Below are positions 17,127 to 26,019 of a stretch of 57,254 bases of DNA, one piece after another. The notes beneath the pieces are model-generated. The model searched no databases and had not been told where the DNA came from. It was given only the letters and a program-made list of their open reading frames with translations. The stretch comes from Alteromonas sp. IB21. GTDB taxonomy: Bacteria > Pseudomonadota > Gammaproteobacteria > Enterobacterales > Alteromonadaceae. The DNA lies in contig NZ_JAEFCD010000010.1 of assembly GCF_016405965.1 (NCBI RefSeq), forward strand, positions 1 through 57,254. Direction: 5' to 3'. The number at the start of each line of letters is the position of its first letter. Position 1 is the stretch's first letter. The position numbers and the translations under genes were made by a program.

Positions 17127-17684
17127 TTATGGTATAAGTGATTGGCTAACCCAATTTCCATTCTCGTCTTTTTGATGCCACTCACGATTTTGCGGGTTCC
17201 CTCGCAAATTCAGATAATCCACAGTTTGGATAGCGAGCAATAGAGTACAGAAATGTGAAGGAACCTGCTTAAAGTCCCCTTCAATGTGAAGCGCAGAGCC
17301 ATCGTTTCGAGGGGTACCCGGCTCTCCCCAAAAGAATTGTTTTTTCCCTGCATCAGAAAGCTTATCCCACTGCTGTTTTACTAAGTCAAAATTATCATCA
17401 GCGGTCATGACTAACGCATTACATGAAAAACGATACTGCTCTCTGGTCTTCGAAAAATACCAACACACTTGAGCTTTATCGTTTTGAGCAAGCTGGTTAA
17501 ATTTTTCAGAACGCGTATCTGAGATGACGATCAATTGATCATCATCTGTTATTCCTCTAAAGACTACGGTTCGGCAAAAAGGCGCTCCACTTTCGTCCAC
17601 GGTAGCTAATTGAAAATATCGACTTTCGGGCATACTTCGGGTTTGATGCAAACTCTTCGTTAATCCCTGTCGCCACTGGGGCAT
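17127..17684 (-). CDS. Pyridoxamine 5'-phosphate oxidase-like FMN protein
   Basis: 185 residues from the ATG at 17684, which has GGAGG 5 nt upstream; an in-frame GTG at 17690 overlaps that site and is not used. The split-barrel flavin fold is seen in RYFQLATVDESGAPFCRTVVFRG, TRSEKFNQL, VCWYF and QYRFSCNA, the pattern of the Alr4036/PNPOx-like group. It probably binds FMN, but whether it oxidises pyridoxamine phosphate is not evident: the C-terminal R-x-H-D of PdxH is absent. It lies 36 nt downstream of tatD on the same strand and may be the last gene of the long operon. Confidence 0.75.
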   Translation of the reverse strand: MPQWRQGLTKSLHQTRSMPESRYFQLATVDESGAPFCRTVVFRGITDDDQLIVISDTRSEKFNQLAQNDKAQVCWYFSKTREQYRFSCNALVMTADDNFDLVKQQWDKLSDAGKKQFFWGEPGTPRNDGSALHIEGDFKQVPSHFCTLLLAIQTVDYLNLRGNPQNREWHQKDENGNWVSQSLIP

Positions 17685-17719
17685 GAACACCTCCGACTGC
17701 TTGTTGTTAACCGTATGCG

Positions 17720-18502
17720 TTAAGCCACTTTTTGTTTGTTGGCAAGAGAAAACAATGTATAAAAATTACGCGTCGTTATCTTTGCTAACTCTTCCACAGA
17801 TACGCCTTTGAGCTCCGCAATAAACTCCGCAACTTCTACCACATAACCCGGTTGGTTTTGTTTACCTCTATGAGGGACAGGAGCGAGCCAAGGAGAGTCA
17901 GTTTCAATCAATAGCCGCTCTAAAGGGATCGCGCTTACTACGTCCCGTAATTCATTGGCAGAATTGAAGGTCACAATGCCAGAGATAGAAATATAAAAAT
18001 CCATTTCAATGGCTGCTTGTGCCATCTCTAGCGACTCTGTAAAGCAATGTAGCACGCCCTGAGTATGCGGCGCTTTATGCTCTCTAAGCAAATTAATGGT
18101 ATCTTCCCGCGCATCTCGGGTGTGAATAATAAGCGGCTTATTGGTTTCATTTGCCACTTTGATATGGTCGACAAATGATGTTAGCTGTACGTCTTTGCTT
18201 TCGGGGCTGTAAAAATAATCCAGCCCGGTTTCACCTATGGCGACAACCTCTTTACGTTTTGCCTTTTCCAAGAGCACTTCAAAACTGCATGCCTCGTCCT
18301 GATGTAATGGGTGAACGCCACAAGACACAGAGACATCGTCAAAACCACTTACCGCTTCTAGCATGCTGTCATAATCGCCAACCGACACACACACACACAG
18401 AAAGTGCTCAACACCGCGAGCTCTCGCAAAGTTTAGCGTTTCCGCCAGTTCCTGTGGGCTTTGCTTTAGTCGGTCTAAATGACAATGAGAATCTACGAAC
18501 AA
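17720..18502 (-). CDS. TatD-family metal-dependent hydrolase (YcfH-like)
   Basis: 260 residues. The metal-binding motif is DSHCHLD at the N-terminus, followed by GETGLDYFY (Glu ligand), LIIHTRDA, LHCFT and IETDSPWLAP, in the order of TatD DNases. Members act as metal-dependent 3'-5' nucleases in DNA repair or RNA quality control. It starts with TTG at 18502 and TAGGTG upstream; no ATG precedes the conserved start. A (AC)7 tract lies at 18385-18399 and encodes the CVCV segment. It is conserved next to holB, as ycfH is in E. coli. Confidence 0.88.
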   Translation of the reverse strand: MFVDSHCHLDRLKQSPQELAETLNFARARGVEHFLCVCVSVGDYDSMLEAVSGFDDVSVSCGVHPLHQDEACSFEVLLEKAKRKEVVAIGETGLDYFYSPESKDVQLTSFVDHIKVANETNKPLIIHTRDAREDTINLLREHKAPHTQGVLHCFTESLEMAQAAIEMDFYISISGIVTFNSANELRDVVSAIPLERLLIETDSPWLAPVPHRGKQNQPGYVVEVAEFIAELKGVSVEELAKITTRNFYTLFSLANKQKVA

Positions 18503-18563
18503 ACTACACCTATATTTTTGTAGTTAATACCCAAGACATAAGATGATTTCTTATCTCTCGCTA

Positions 18564-19451
18564 TTAACGTTGAAATTGTTTAAGTAATCCAAAAAGCACC
18601 ATTGACCTATTCACGCCCGCATGCTGCAACGTTTTTACCGCTTCAACACACGTTGTATAGCGCTTGAAGTCAACCGCTTGCTGGCGCTGCATATAATCAT
18701 CATGTGCCATTTGCTGACACCATGATGCAACTTGCTGTGCATTATCCTGCCACTTATTTGCAAGCGTTTGTGCCTGCAAATTGGCATCACCGGCGAGTAG
18801 CGCCTGGATACCATCGCTGAAATCGCGGTAGCTAAAATCGTTATCGCCTGATAATGCCTCTTCCACACGCAACGGGGCGTAACCATAGGCGGCCAGTAAT
18901 GCTTCGCTTGCATCTTCTACGCCTTTGGCTTGCAAGTAGTTCAAACTCTCTGATATTGACGGCAATGGCAATACTTGCCTTTCACAGCGGCTTAAAATCG
19001 TAGGCATAAGTTTGTTGATGTTGTCAGTTACCAGGAGTAGAAACGTGTTGTTTGTGGGCTCTTCCAAGGTTTTCAACAGCGCATTAGCTGCTGCTTCAGT
19101 CATTGTTCCGGCGCTTGGGATCAGCAACACCTTGTTTCCTCCCATTTGCGCCATTCCTGAGAGCTTAGCTATGCCTTCGCGAATTTTATCCACGCCAAGT
19201 TGTTTCTCACTTTCAAGGATGTGGAAATCAGGATGATTGCCTGCTTGTCTTAGCTGGCAACTCTGGCACTGTTCACAAGGGCCGTCTACACCTGGCCGCT
19301 TGCACAGCAGCGCATTGGTGACGCTAGTGGCCAAGTGATATTTACCAATGCCCTCGGGCCCGGTTAGCAGCAAACCATGATGCAGCTTTTTAGCCAAATA
19401 GCGAGAAAGTAAGGTAGCGTAGGTTTCAGTGAACCAAGGCAGCGTTTGCAT
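18564..19451 (-). CDS. holB: DNA polymerase III subunit delta'
   Basis: 295 residues, the AAA+ clamp-loader subunit. Walker-A-like GPEGIGKYHLA is at the N-terminus. A cysteine cluster, CEQCQSCQLRQAGNHPDF, forms the zinc module, and TEAAANALLKTLEEP with ILSRCERQVL supplies the SRC sensor motif. A C-terminal helical collar domain follows. Its ATG shares one base with the tmk stop codon (TAATG), indicating translational coupling. The gene order tmk-holB-tatD matches E. coli. Confidence 0.93.
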   Translation of the reverse strand: MQTLPWFTETYATLLSRYLAKKLHHGLLLTGPEGIGKYHLATSVTNALLCKRPGVDGPCEQCQSCQLRQAGNHPDFHILESEKQLGVDKIREGIAKLSGMAQMGGNKVLLIPSAGTMTEAAANALLKTLEEPTNNTFLLLVTDNINKLMPTILSRCERQVLPLPSISESLNYLQAKGVEDASEALLAAYGYAPLRVEEALSGDNDFSYRDFSDGIQALLAGDANLQAQTLANKWQDNAQQVASWCQQMAHDDYMQRQQAVDFKRYTTCVEAVKTLQHAGVNRSMVLFGLLKQFQR

Positions 19452-20122
19452 TAACCGTCTCCTAACGGGCGTGTAGTTCGCTGACTGTCATTGCCGCTGC
19501 ATTCACTATTTACATACCCATGGATAAGTGCAATAACGTCTTGATGAACCTTGTCCATGGACTGCATGGCACTGACTATGACTATGCTTTCATCCTGCTC
19601 TGCCAGCGAGAGATATTTAGCGCGAGTACGCTCAAAGAACGCCAAACCAGCTTGCTCTATACGGTCTAGCTCTCCGCGCCCACGAGCGCGCTCCAGGCCC
19701 ACTGCAGGTTCAACGTCTAGATACAAGGTTAGGTCAGGCTTGAAGCCTTTTAACGCGATGTCGCTTATCGCTTTCATCGTTTTTTCGCTAACCCCACGCC
19801 CGCCGCCTTGATAAGCTTGAGACGATAAATCATGCCTATCTCCTACTACCCATGCACCAGTTTCAAGAGAAGGCAAAATTTTATTTGTAAGCAGTTGAAC
19901 ACGAGCGGCATACATTAAAAGCAGCTCTGTCTCTTCACTTACCGTTTCATGCCAATCATGCTTCACGCATTCCCGAATTGCTTCGGCCATCGGCGTGCCG
20001 CCAGGCTCTCGAGTTTGTTCCACGCGCTTTCCGGCTTTTTTTAACGCCTCAACAATCAGCCCTATTACAGAGCTTTTACCAGCCCCTTCAAGGCCTTCTA
20101 CTACAATAAACTTTCCGCGCAT
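19451..20122 (-). CDS. tmk: Thymidylate kinase
   Basis: 223 residues. Converts dTMP to dTDP for DNA synthesis. The P-loop is VEGLEGAGKSS, the dTMP-binding motif TREPGGTPMAE, then DRHDLSSQAYQGGGRG and the lid-region RARGRGELDRIE. The C-terminus is slightly longer than usual and polar. It overlaps holB by one base. A gap of 78 nt separates it from mltG upstream. Confidence 0.94.
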   Translation of the reverse strand: MRGKFIVVEGLEGAGKSSVIGLIVEALKKAGKRVEQTREPGGTPMAEAIRECVKHDWHETVSEETELLLMYAARVQLLTNKILPSLETGAWVVGDRHDLSSQAYQGGGRGVSEKTMKAISDIALKGFKPDLTLYLDVEPAVGLERARGRGELDRIEQAGLAFFERTRAKYLSLAEQDESIVIVSAMQSMDKVHQDVIALIHGYVNSECSGNDSQRTTRPLGDG

Positions 20123-20200
20123 AACGTTTTAAACTCTATTTATTTTTCAGTATTTCGCGATAGGTAAATGAACGCGTTAATAAGTTCCACAGCGTTATCT

Positions 20201-21214
20201 TTAAAGCTGATATTTTCTCACAGCTGCGTTGTGCTCATCTAGTGTTGCGGAAAATTGATGACTTCCATCTCCTTTCGCCACAAAGTACAGCGCATCAGTT
20301 GATAAGGGACGCAGCGCAGCATGAATCGCAGCTTTCCCAGCCATTGCGATCGGCGTTGGCGGCAACCCTTTAATAACATAAGTATTATACGGGGTAGCGG
20401 TACGAAGGTGCTTGCGCGTAATATTTCCGTCAAACATAGGTCCAATACCGTAAATTACGGTGGGATCTGTTTGCAGTCGCATATTCTTATTAAGCCTATT
20501 AATGAATACGCCTGCTATCATGTCCCGCTCTGCCGGCACTGCGGTTTCTTTCTCAATAATGCTCGCCAATATAAGCGCTTCATAGGGGGTTTGTAACGGC
20601 AAATCGACGGCTCGCTGCTCCCATTCGCTAGACACATAATCAATCAGTGCACCATGCGCTCGTTTCAAAATTTGGCTGGCTTTGGTACCTTTCGTAAAGA
20701 AGTAGGTATCGGCTAAATAAAGGCCTTCAGTCTGCTCCACGTTTTCACAACACCATTTTACATCGTTATCTTTGGTAACGTCGCGTAGCGTATTGTCAGC
20801 TATGTCAAAATCCAGCTGAGTGTTTTGTCTTAACGTATCGAGCCACTGGGTGAGCGTTAGGCCCTCTACTAAACTTACTGCGAACAAATGCTCATCACCT
20901 TCGGCAAAAAGGGTAAAAGCATCAACTAAGGATTGACCGGGGCGTAACATATAAGTGCCTGATTTGACCACTGTGTTGCCGGAAAAAAACTTCAGCCAAA
21001 CCTTAGCTACAAACGGGGATACCTCACTAATCCCTTGATTACGCAAAAGCTTTACTGTTCGATAGGCATTACTTCCACGCTCGATAGTAATAAGGGTTTC
21101 TTCTTGTAGTTTTAAGGGCGTAGCAACCTTTGAAGATACAAATATAACGCCCGATGCAGCACCAATAGCAACAAGCAAAATAAGGGTTGAAAGAAGAACA
21201 ACTAACCGCTTCAT
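20201..21214 (-). CDS. mltG: Endolytic murein transglycosylase MltG
   Basis: 337 residues. A single N-terminal membrane helix (RLVVLLSTLILLVAIGAASG) anchors a periplasmic YceG domain. The LysM-like part precedes the catalytic region ASIIEKETAVPAERDMIAG, where the Glu of EKET is the expected catalytic residue, and QTDPTVIYG follows. It cleaves nascent peptidoglycan strands in the inner membrane. It lies between pabC and tmk as in E. coli, with a 109-nt gap after pabC. Confidence 0.93.
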   Translation of the reverse strand: MKRLVVLLSTLILLVAIGAASGVIFVSSKVATPLKLQEETLITIERGSNAYRTVKLLRNQGISEVSPFVAKVWLKFFSGNTVVKSGTYMLRPGQSLVDAFTLFAEGDEHLFAVSLVEGLTLTQWLDTLRQNTQLDFDIADNTLRDVTKDNDVKWCCENVEQTEGLYLADTYFFTKGTKASQILKRAHGALIDYVSSEWEQRAVDLPLQTPYEALILASIIEKETAVPAERDMIAGVFINRLNKNMRLQTDPTVIYGIGPMFDGNITRKHLRTATPYNTYVIKGLPPTPIAMAGKAAIHAALRPLSTDALYFVAKGDGSHQFSATLDEHNAAVRKYQL

Positions 21215-21323
21215 TCTTATCGTTCCCCTATTTTCACAAATATTATTTCCATTTTAGGCTCTAACGTTTTTATGCTTATCATTATTTTAAGTGTGAAAGC
21301 GTAACCCGCACGAATGCGTAAGG

Positions 21324-22172
21324 TCATTGCTTTCCATCATCCAATCGTTTCTGTAATGCTTTAACTGGCTTACTTTCAACGTCAAAGCTGACCATGGAGA
21401 AATCTGGCATTCGACATTCCTTTACTGGTATTACTCCCATCAAAGCATTGGTTATCACGACAGCGCTTGCGCTTTGCAAGTGGTCGAGTTGATACTCTCC
21501 GACATGCAGTGCGTGATTATCGTTCAACAATGAATCAATAAGGTATTGTCTCACCACGCCATTTACTCCACTTCCTTTCAGTGAAGGGGTGTACCAAGCG
21601 TCGTTGTAGAAAAAAAACAGATTGCCAGCGCTCGATTCGATCACATTGTCTTGGGTGTCACATACGATAGCGTCGTCTACGTGGGCTTCGTTCACTTCAT
21701 GCTTGACCAGAACCTGCTCTAGCCTATTCATATGTTTAACGCCTGCAAGCAGCGGTTGAATGGCTAGCCGAGTTTGGGCGCATATGACAGACAAACCTTT
21801 GTTAGCCATAGTCTCATAATGACTAGGAAAAGGATGCTGACTAAATCTTACCTGCGCCACACTGTCTTCGCTTCGCGCATATCCTCTACCCGTCTGCCCG
21901 CCTGAAATGTGCACTTTTAAGACGTATTTGGAACCCACATCGTTACATGATGATGTGGCAATATGGTCAATATGCTCACTAATCGCTAGGTCGAGTGCGT
22001 TGATATCAATATCAAGCTTAATTGCTGCGGCGTCGTGCTTTAACCTGGATAGATGATAAGGTTTTAGCTCTACTTTATTGCGGTGGACCAACAATGTGGT
22101 AAACACACCGTCTCCGTAATTAAACGCCCGGTCACTCGATGAAACTGGCGTAGCATTTGGAATAATTATCAA
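21324..22172 (-). CDS. pabC: 4-amino-4-deoxychorismate lyase
   Basis: 282 residues, a PLP-dependent fold-type IV enzyme that releases pyruvate to make p-aminobenzoate for folate. DRAFNYGDGVFTT at the N-terminus and the VKHMNRLEQVLVKHE segment with the PLP-binding Lys are diagnostic. ESSAGNLFFF and the GVNGVVRQ phosphate-binding region follow. No ATG fits; the frame starts with TTG at 22172, preceded by a short AGG. A promoter with palindromic operator lies 30-60 nt upstream, and a terminator separates the gene from fabF. Confidence 0.88.
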   Translation of the reverse strand: MIIIPNATPVSSSDRAFNYGDGVFTTLLVHRNKVELKPYHLSRLKHDAAAIKLDIDINALDLAISEHIDHIATSSCNDVGSKYVLKVHISGGQTGRGYARSEDSVAQVRFSQHPFPSHYETMANKGLSVICAQTRLAIQPLLAGVKHMNRLEQVLVKHEVNEAHVDDAIVCDTQDNVIESSAGNLFFFYNDAWYTPSLKGSGVNGVVRQYLIDSLLNDNHALHVGEYQLDHLQSASAVVITNALMGVIPVKECRMPDFSMVSFDVESKPVKALQKRLDDGKQ

Positions 22173-22208
22173 TGCCTAGTCTTACTTGCTGATTTACTGG
22201 TTAGCAGG

Positions 22209-22236
22209 AGTATACCAACTTGCGTTGGTCAAACAA
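22209..22236 (-). promoter_or_regulatory. Promoter with palindromic operator upstream of pabC
   Basis: Read leftward: -35 TTGTTT (22236-22231), 16-nt spacer, -10 TATACT (22214-22209). The perfect palindrome ACCAAC-GCAA-GTTGGT (22229-22214) occupies the spacer, an ideal repressor position. Predicted transcription starts about 30 nt before the TTG start codon. Confidence 0.55.
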
Positions 22237-22513
22237 CTTATAGCGTTATTCAGTATAGGCTTGTCATCGTATATGAGTATTTGATATTCGTTTAACCTAC
22301 CCAACGACAATAAGACTTATACAGTTGAATAGGGAAGAAAGGGGTGTGGTTTTTCATAGTGCAAACATCACGTACGGCTTCAGCTCGTTTGTAGCGATGG
22401 ACACACTGCGCATTTTTTTGATGGCATCTACTAATGTGCGGGTTCAAGGTGAAGTGAATGTAAAAGGCAGCGACTAGCTGCCTTTAAACGTGATATCTAT
22501 TCTTTGAATAGAC
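22237..22513. other. Gap between fabF and pabC
   Basis: A 341-nt gap in an otherwise dense operon. It holds the fabF terminator (22463-22485) and the pabC promoter; the remaining ~220 nt show no gene I can support. Confidence 0.5.
22460..22488 (-). terminator. Terminator after fabF
   Basis: AAAGGCAGC pairs with GCTGCCTTT around a 5-nt loop, 26 nt beyond the fabF stop codon on the leftward strand, followed by a short T-run (TTTTA). Confidence 0.65.
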
Positions 22514-23752
22514 CTACATTCGTTTGAAAACCAACGAACCGTTTGTACCGCCAAAGCCGAATGAGTTACATAGCGCATAATCTTCATTGAAGGCTTTCGC
22601 TTTGTTTGCGACAAAATCTAAGTCGCATCCTTCGCCTGGCTCATCTAAATTGATAGTTGGCGGCGCCATCTTGTCACGCAACGCTAAGATAGTAAAAATC
22701 GCTTCTACAGAACCAGCGGCACCTAACAGGTGGCCCGTCATGGATTTAGTAGAACTTACCAGTAGCTTGTAAGCATGATCATTGAAAACGCGCTTAACTG
22801 CCGCAACTTCAGCAATATCACCAGCTGGCGTTGATGTACCATGGGCGTTCACGTAACCAATGAGGTTCGCGTCTACGTTTGCGTCATTGATAGCGTTTTG
22901 CATTGACGCTGCTGCGCCCTCACCATCCTCTGGTGGTGATGTCATGTGATATGCGTCGCCGCTCATACCGAAACCAACAAGCTCAGCATAAATATGCGCG
23001 CCACGCGCTTTTGCTGCCTCGTATTCTTCCAGCATGATAACACCAGCGCCCTCGCCCATAACAAAACCATCGCGGTCTTTATCCCATGGGCGACTTGCAG
23101 CCTGTGGATTGTCATTGCGAGAAGACAACGCGCGCGCTGCGGCAAAACCTGCCATTCCTAACGGTGTGATAGACGCTTCTGCACCGCCAGCTAACATCGC
23201 ATCTGCATCGCCATAAGCGATAGTTCTTGCGGCAATACCAATGTTGTGAACACCTGTCGTACATGCAGTCACAACGTTTAAATTCGGTCCTTTCAACCCT
23301 TCCATGATAGACAAAAAGCCAGAGATCATGTTGGTAATGGTTGAAGGTACAAAAAATGGCGATACGCGCTTAGGACCGCTATTTGTCAGCTTTAAATGGT
23401 TTTGTTCAATTTGTTCTAAACCACCGATACCTGAGCCAATAGCAACACCAATACGGTGAGCATTATCTTTAGAAACACTGAAACCAGAATCGACTAGCGC
23501 TTGCTTGCCAGCTGCAATACCCAACTGGATGAAGCGGTCCATTTTTTTGGTTTCTTTCTTTTCAATGTATTGCTGCGGATCAAAATCATTGATTTGACCT
23601 GCGAAACGGGTTGAATAGTTACTACAATCGAAATGGGTGATTTCACCGATGCCGCTCTCGCCCGCGAGCAATTTGCGCCATGTGTCTTCGCTATTAAGAC
23701 CTAATGGTGAAAGCATTCCAAGACCAGTAACCACTACGCGACGTTTTGTCAC
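22514..23752 (-). CDS. fabF: Beta-ketoacyl-ACP synthase II
   Basis: 412 residues. Elongates acyl-ACP with malonyl-ACP. The Cys-His-His triad is visible: nucleophile in [13 protein letters not shown] (about 164), [11 protein letters not shown], and [14 protein letters not shown]. The C-terminal [14 protein letters not shown] is typical. The start codon is GTG, with AGGG 6 nt before it. It follows acpP after 79 nt that include an intrinsic terminator, so its expression probably depends on read-through from acpP. Confidence 0.95.
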   Translation of the reverse strand: MTKRRVVVTGLGMLSPLGLNSEDTWRKLLAGESGIGEITHFDCSNYSTRFAGQINDFDPQQYIEKKETKKMDRFIQLGIAAGKQALVDSGFSVSKDNAHRIGVAIGSGIGGLEQIEQNHLKLTNSGPKRVSPFFVPSTITNMISGFLSIMEGLKGPNLNVVTACTTGVHNIGIAARTIAYGDADAMLAGGAEASITPLGMAGFAAARALSSRNDNPQAASRPWDKDRDGFVMGEGAGVIMLEEYEAAKARGAHIYAELVGFGMSGDAYHMTSPPEDGEGAAASMQNAINDANVDANLIGYVNAHGTSTPAGDIAEVAAVKRVFNDHAYKLLVSSTKSMTGHLLGAAGSVEAIFTILALRDKMAPPTINLDEPGEGCDLDFVANKAKAFNEDYALCNSFGFGGTNGSLVFKRM

Positions 23753-23787
23753 AAAAAGCCCTCGCTTTGGAACTAAGGTAGGAGATA

Positions 23788-23818
23788 CAAAAACGGCTCT
23801 TTATAAGAGCCGTTTTGT
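23788..23818 (-). terminator. Terminator/attenuator between acpP and fabF
   Basis: Read leftward, AAACGGCTCTT pairs perfectly with AAGAGCCGTTT (11 bp, 3-nt loop) and ends in TTTTTGT. It lies 13 nt after the acpP stop codon and inside the acpP-fabF gap. Confidence 0.8.
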
Positions 23819-23831
23819 CGCTACTTAAGAC

Positions 23832-24071
23832 TTAAGCGTCTTTGTTAGCGTTGATGTAGTCAATTGCTGATTGAACTGTAGTAATTTTCTCTGCTTCTTC
23901 GTCAGGAATTTCAGTATCAAATTCTTCTTCCAAAGCCATTACTAGCTCAACAGTGTCAAGTGAATCAGCGCCTAAATCGTCAACGAATGAAGCTTCTGCT
24001 TTTACTTCTTCTTCTTTAACGCCAAGTTGTTCAACGATGATTTTCTTAACGCGTTCTTCAATGTTACTCAT
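23832..24071 (-). CDS. acpP: Acyl carrier protein
   Basis: 79 residues, very acidic. The phosphopantetheine attachment Ser is in [11 protein letters not shown] (about residue 38). Starts [18 protein letters not shown] like E. coli AcpP. It carries acyl chains for all fatty-acid synthesis enzymes of the operon. It has its own promoter upstream (24119-24147), a FadR-like site, and terminators on both sides of the gene, consistent with much higher expression than its neighbours. Confidence 0.97.
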   Translation of the reverse strand: MSNIEERVKKIIVEQLGVKEEEVKAEASFVDDLGADSLDTVELVMALEEEFDTEIPDEEAEKITTVQSAIDYINANKDA

Positions 24072-24118
24072 AATTCTAGGTTTCCCTTAAAACGTCACTA
24101 GATAATAAAAGTGCCGCT

Positions 24119-24147
24119 AGTTTATTTTGCAAGGTGCATCCTTGCAA
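24119..24147 (-). promoter_or_regulatory. Predicted acpP promoter with overlapping inverted repeat
   Basis: Read leftward: -35 TTGCAA (24147-24142), 17-nt spacer, -10 TAAACT (24124-24119). The -35 is part of the perfect inverted repeat TTGCAAGG-n5-CCTTGCAA (24147-24127). The leader to the acpP ATG is about 40 nt with AAGGGA. Confidence 0.45.
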
Positions 24148-24168
24148 GCACCAGTTTAAACAAATTTT

Positions 24169-24181
24169 CTGGTCAAACCAG
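24169..24181 (-). promoter_or_regulatory. FadR-like operator upstream of acpP
   Basis: CTGGTTTGACCAG, read leftward, differs at one position from the 13-bp core CTGGTC-N-GACCAG of enterobacterial FadR sites. It lies about 60 nt upstream of the predicted acpP transcription start, a normal distance for an activator. Confidence 0.45.
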
Positions 24182-24247
24182 CGACATTCGAAATTCGTAA
24201 AATACTATTTTTACATCCAAGTTCAGGTAAATACCACCCCAAACTAA

Positions 24248-24276
24248 GGAAAATTCGCAAAAATTGCGAATTTACC
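24248..24276 (-). terminator. AT-rich hairpin overlapping the fabG stop codon
   Basis: Read leftward, AAATTCGCAA pairs perfectly with TTGCGAATTT (10 bp, 3-nt loop TTT), followed by TTTTCC. The 5' arm begins at the fabG stop codon. It probably terminates or slows transcription before the acpP promoter, or protects the 3' end. Confidence 0.55.
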
Positions 24277-25012
24277 CCATATACATACCACCATTAACAT
24301 GGATGGTTTCGCCTGTAATATAGGCTGCACCATCGCTTACCAAAAAGGCAACAGTGGCTGCAATTTCATCAGGCTCGCCTAATCGGTTAGCCGGAATATC
24401 TTTAAAAATGGCGGCTTTTTGATCATCACTTAGCGCCTTTGTCATATCAGTATCGATAAAACCAGGGGCAACAACGTTGATTGTTATACCACGAGAAGCC
24501 ACTTCTCTGGCCATAGATTTAGAAAAACCAATGACGCCGGCTTTCGCCGCAGCATAGTTGGCTTGACCAGCATTACCTGCGCTGCCTACCACAGAACCAA
24601 TATTTACTATGCGCCCAAAGCGTTTCTTCATCATACCGCGAAGTACAGCTTTTGACAGCGTAAATATTGAAGTAAGGTTAGTATCTATAATATCTTGCCA
24701 CTCGTTATCTTTCATGCGCATTAAAAGATTATCGCGCGTAATGCCTGCATTATTGACTAAGATATCAATTCCACCGTGAGCGTCGTTAATCGCTTTCAAG
24801 GTAGTATCAACACTTTCCTTGTCGGTAACATTCAGTGCAAAGCCTTGACCACCAAACTCAGAAAGATAATCACTGATTGCTTTTGCGCCATTTTCACTCG
24901 TGGCTGTGCCAATAACCGTTGCACCTTGCTGTGCAAGTTGCGTTGCAATGGCCTTGCCTATACCTCGGCTTGCTCCGGTTACCAGCGCAATTTTACCGTC
25001 TAATTGACTCAT
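24272..25012 (-). CDS. fabG: 3-oxoacyl-ACP reductase
   Basis: 246 residues, an NADPH-dependent SDR reducing 3-ketoacyl-ACP. TGASRGIGKAIA is the cofactor motif, NNAGITRDNLLMRM the FabG signature, Ser in NIGSVVG, and YAAAKAG the catalytic Tyr-Lys. The C-terminal ITGETIHVNGGMYM is usual. AAGGAATCGCA precedes ATG. Only 9 nt separates it from fabD. Confidence 0.95.
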   Translation of the reverse strand: MSQLDGKIALVTGASRGIGKAIATQLAQQGATVIGTATSENGAKAISDYLSEFGGQGFALNVTDKESVDTTLKAINDAHGGIDILVNNAGITRDNLLMRMKDNEWQDIIDTNLTSIFTLSKAVLRGMMKKRFGRIVNIGSVVGSAGNAGQANYAAAKAGVIGFSKSMAREVASRGITINVVAPGFIDTDMTKALSDDQKAAIFKDIPANRLGEPDEIAATVAFLVSDGAAYITGETIHVNGGMYMG

Positions 25013-25021
25013 TGCGATTCC

Positions 25022-25951
25022 TTATTGTTTTAATGCTTCAACACCGTCAGGTGTATTCACTGCAAGAGACGCTAAGCTCTTGTCAATGCGTTTATTAAGG
25101 CCTGTTAGCACTTTGCCCGGGCCTACTTCGATAACACGCTCTACACCCGCTGCGGCTAGGTATTCCACCGTACGTGTCCACTGAACTGGGCAGTAAAGCT
25201 GTCTCACCAGCGCGTTTTTGATTGCATCACCCTGTGTTTCAATGGTGACATCAACATTATTAACAATATTGATTGCAGGCTCGTGAACATTTAAAGAAGA
25301 AAGCGCTTCTTCGAGTTTATCCGCGGCCGGTCTCATTAGCTCACAGTGAGAAGGCACACTTACCGCAAGCGGCAGCGCGCGTTTAGCGCCAGCTTCTTTA
25401 CACGCGTTAGCAGCTTGTTCTGCCGCGTTTTTCTCACCCGCGATCACAACCTGACCCGGTGAATTAAAGTTAACAGGTGCAACAACGTCACCAGTGGCAA
25501 TGGCGGTTTGGTGACAAATATCTGCTATTGCTGCGTCTTCCAAGCCGATAATGGCATACATAGCGCCCGCCCCTGCCGGCACGGCCTCTTGCATGTATTT
25601 ACCACGGGCTTCTACCAATTTAATGGCGTCAGAAAAGTCCATCGCGCCACCGCAAACTAGCGCTGAATACTCACCAAGGCTGTGCCCTGCAAGGTAGTCT
25701 ACGTCTATACCTTGCTCACGAATTACACGCCAAATGGCAACACTTGCAGCAAGTAACGCTGGCTGAGTGATATGGGTTTCGTTAAGTTTACCGTCTGTAT
25801 CGTTTTGAACTAAGTCCCACAGGTCATAACCGAGTGCATCAGAGACTTCTTTGAAGGTTGCTTCGATAATCGGAGACGTCTCAGCAAGCTCTTTTAGCAT
25901 GCCTACGCTCTGGGAGCCTTGCCCTGGAAATACACAAGCTGTCTTTGTCAT
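25022..25951 (-). CDS. fabD: Malonyl-CoA:ACP transacylase
   Basis: 309 residues. Loads malonyl onto ACP. FPGQGSQSVGM is the oxyanion motif, GHSLGEYSAL holds the catalytic Ser (about 92), and VSVPSHCELM holds the catalytic His. VIEVGPGKVLTGL is the family's C-terminal loop. AAGGAA precedes ATG by 6 nt. The gap to fabH is 68 nt. Confidence 0.95.
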   Translation of the reverse strand: MTKTACVFPGQGSQSVGMLKELAETSPIIEATFKEVSDALGYDLWDLVQNDTDGKLNETHITQPALLAASVAIWRVIREQGIDVDYLAGHSLGEYSALVCGGAMDFSDAIKLVEARGKYMQEAVPAGAGAMYAIIGLEDAAIADICHQTAIATGDVVAPVNFNSPGQVVIAGEKNAAEQAANACKEAGAKRALPLAVSVPSHCELMRPAADKLEEALSSLNVHEPAINIVNNVDVTIETQGDAIKNALVRQLYCPVQWTRTVEYLAAAGVERVIEVGPGKVLTGLNKRIDKSLASLAVNTPDGVEALKQ

Positions 25952-26019
25952 GTCGATTCCTTATTATTGTTTTACTAGAAACGAGAATACATTAAAAATT
26001 TCTGAAGCGATTGCCGAGC

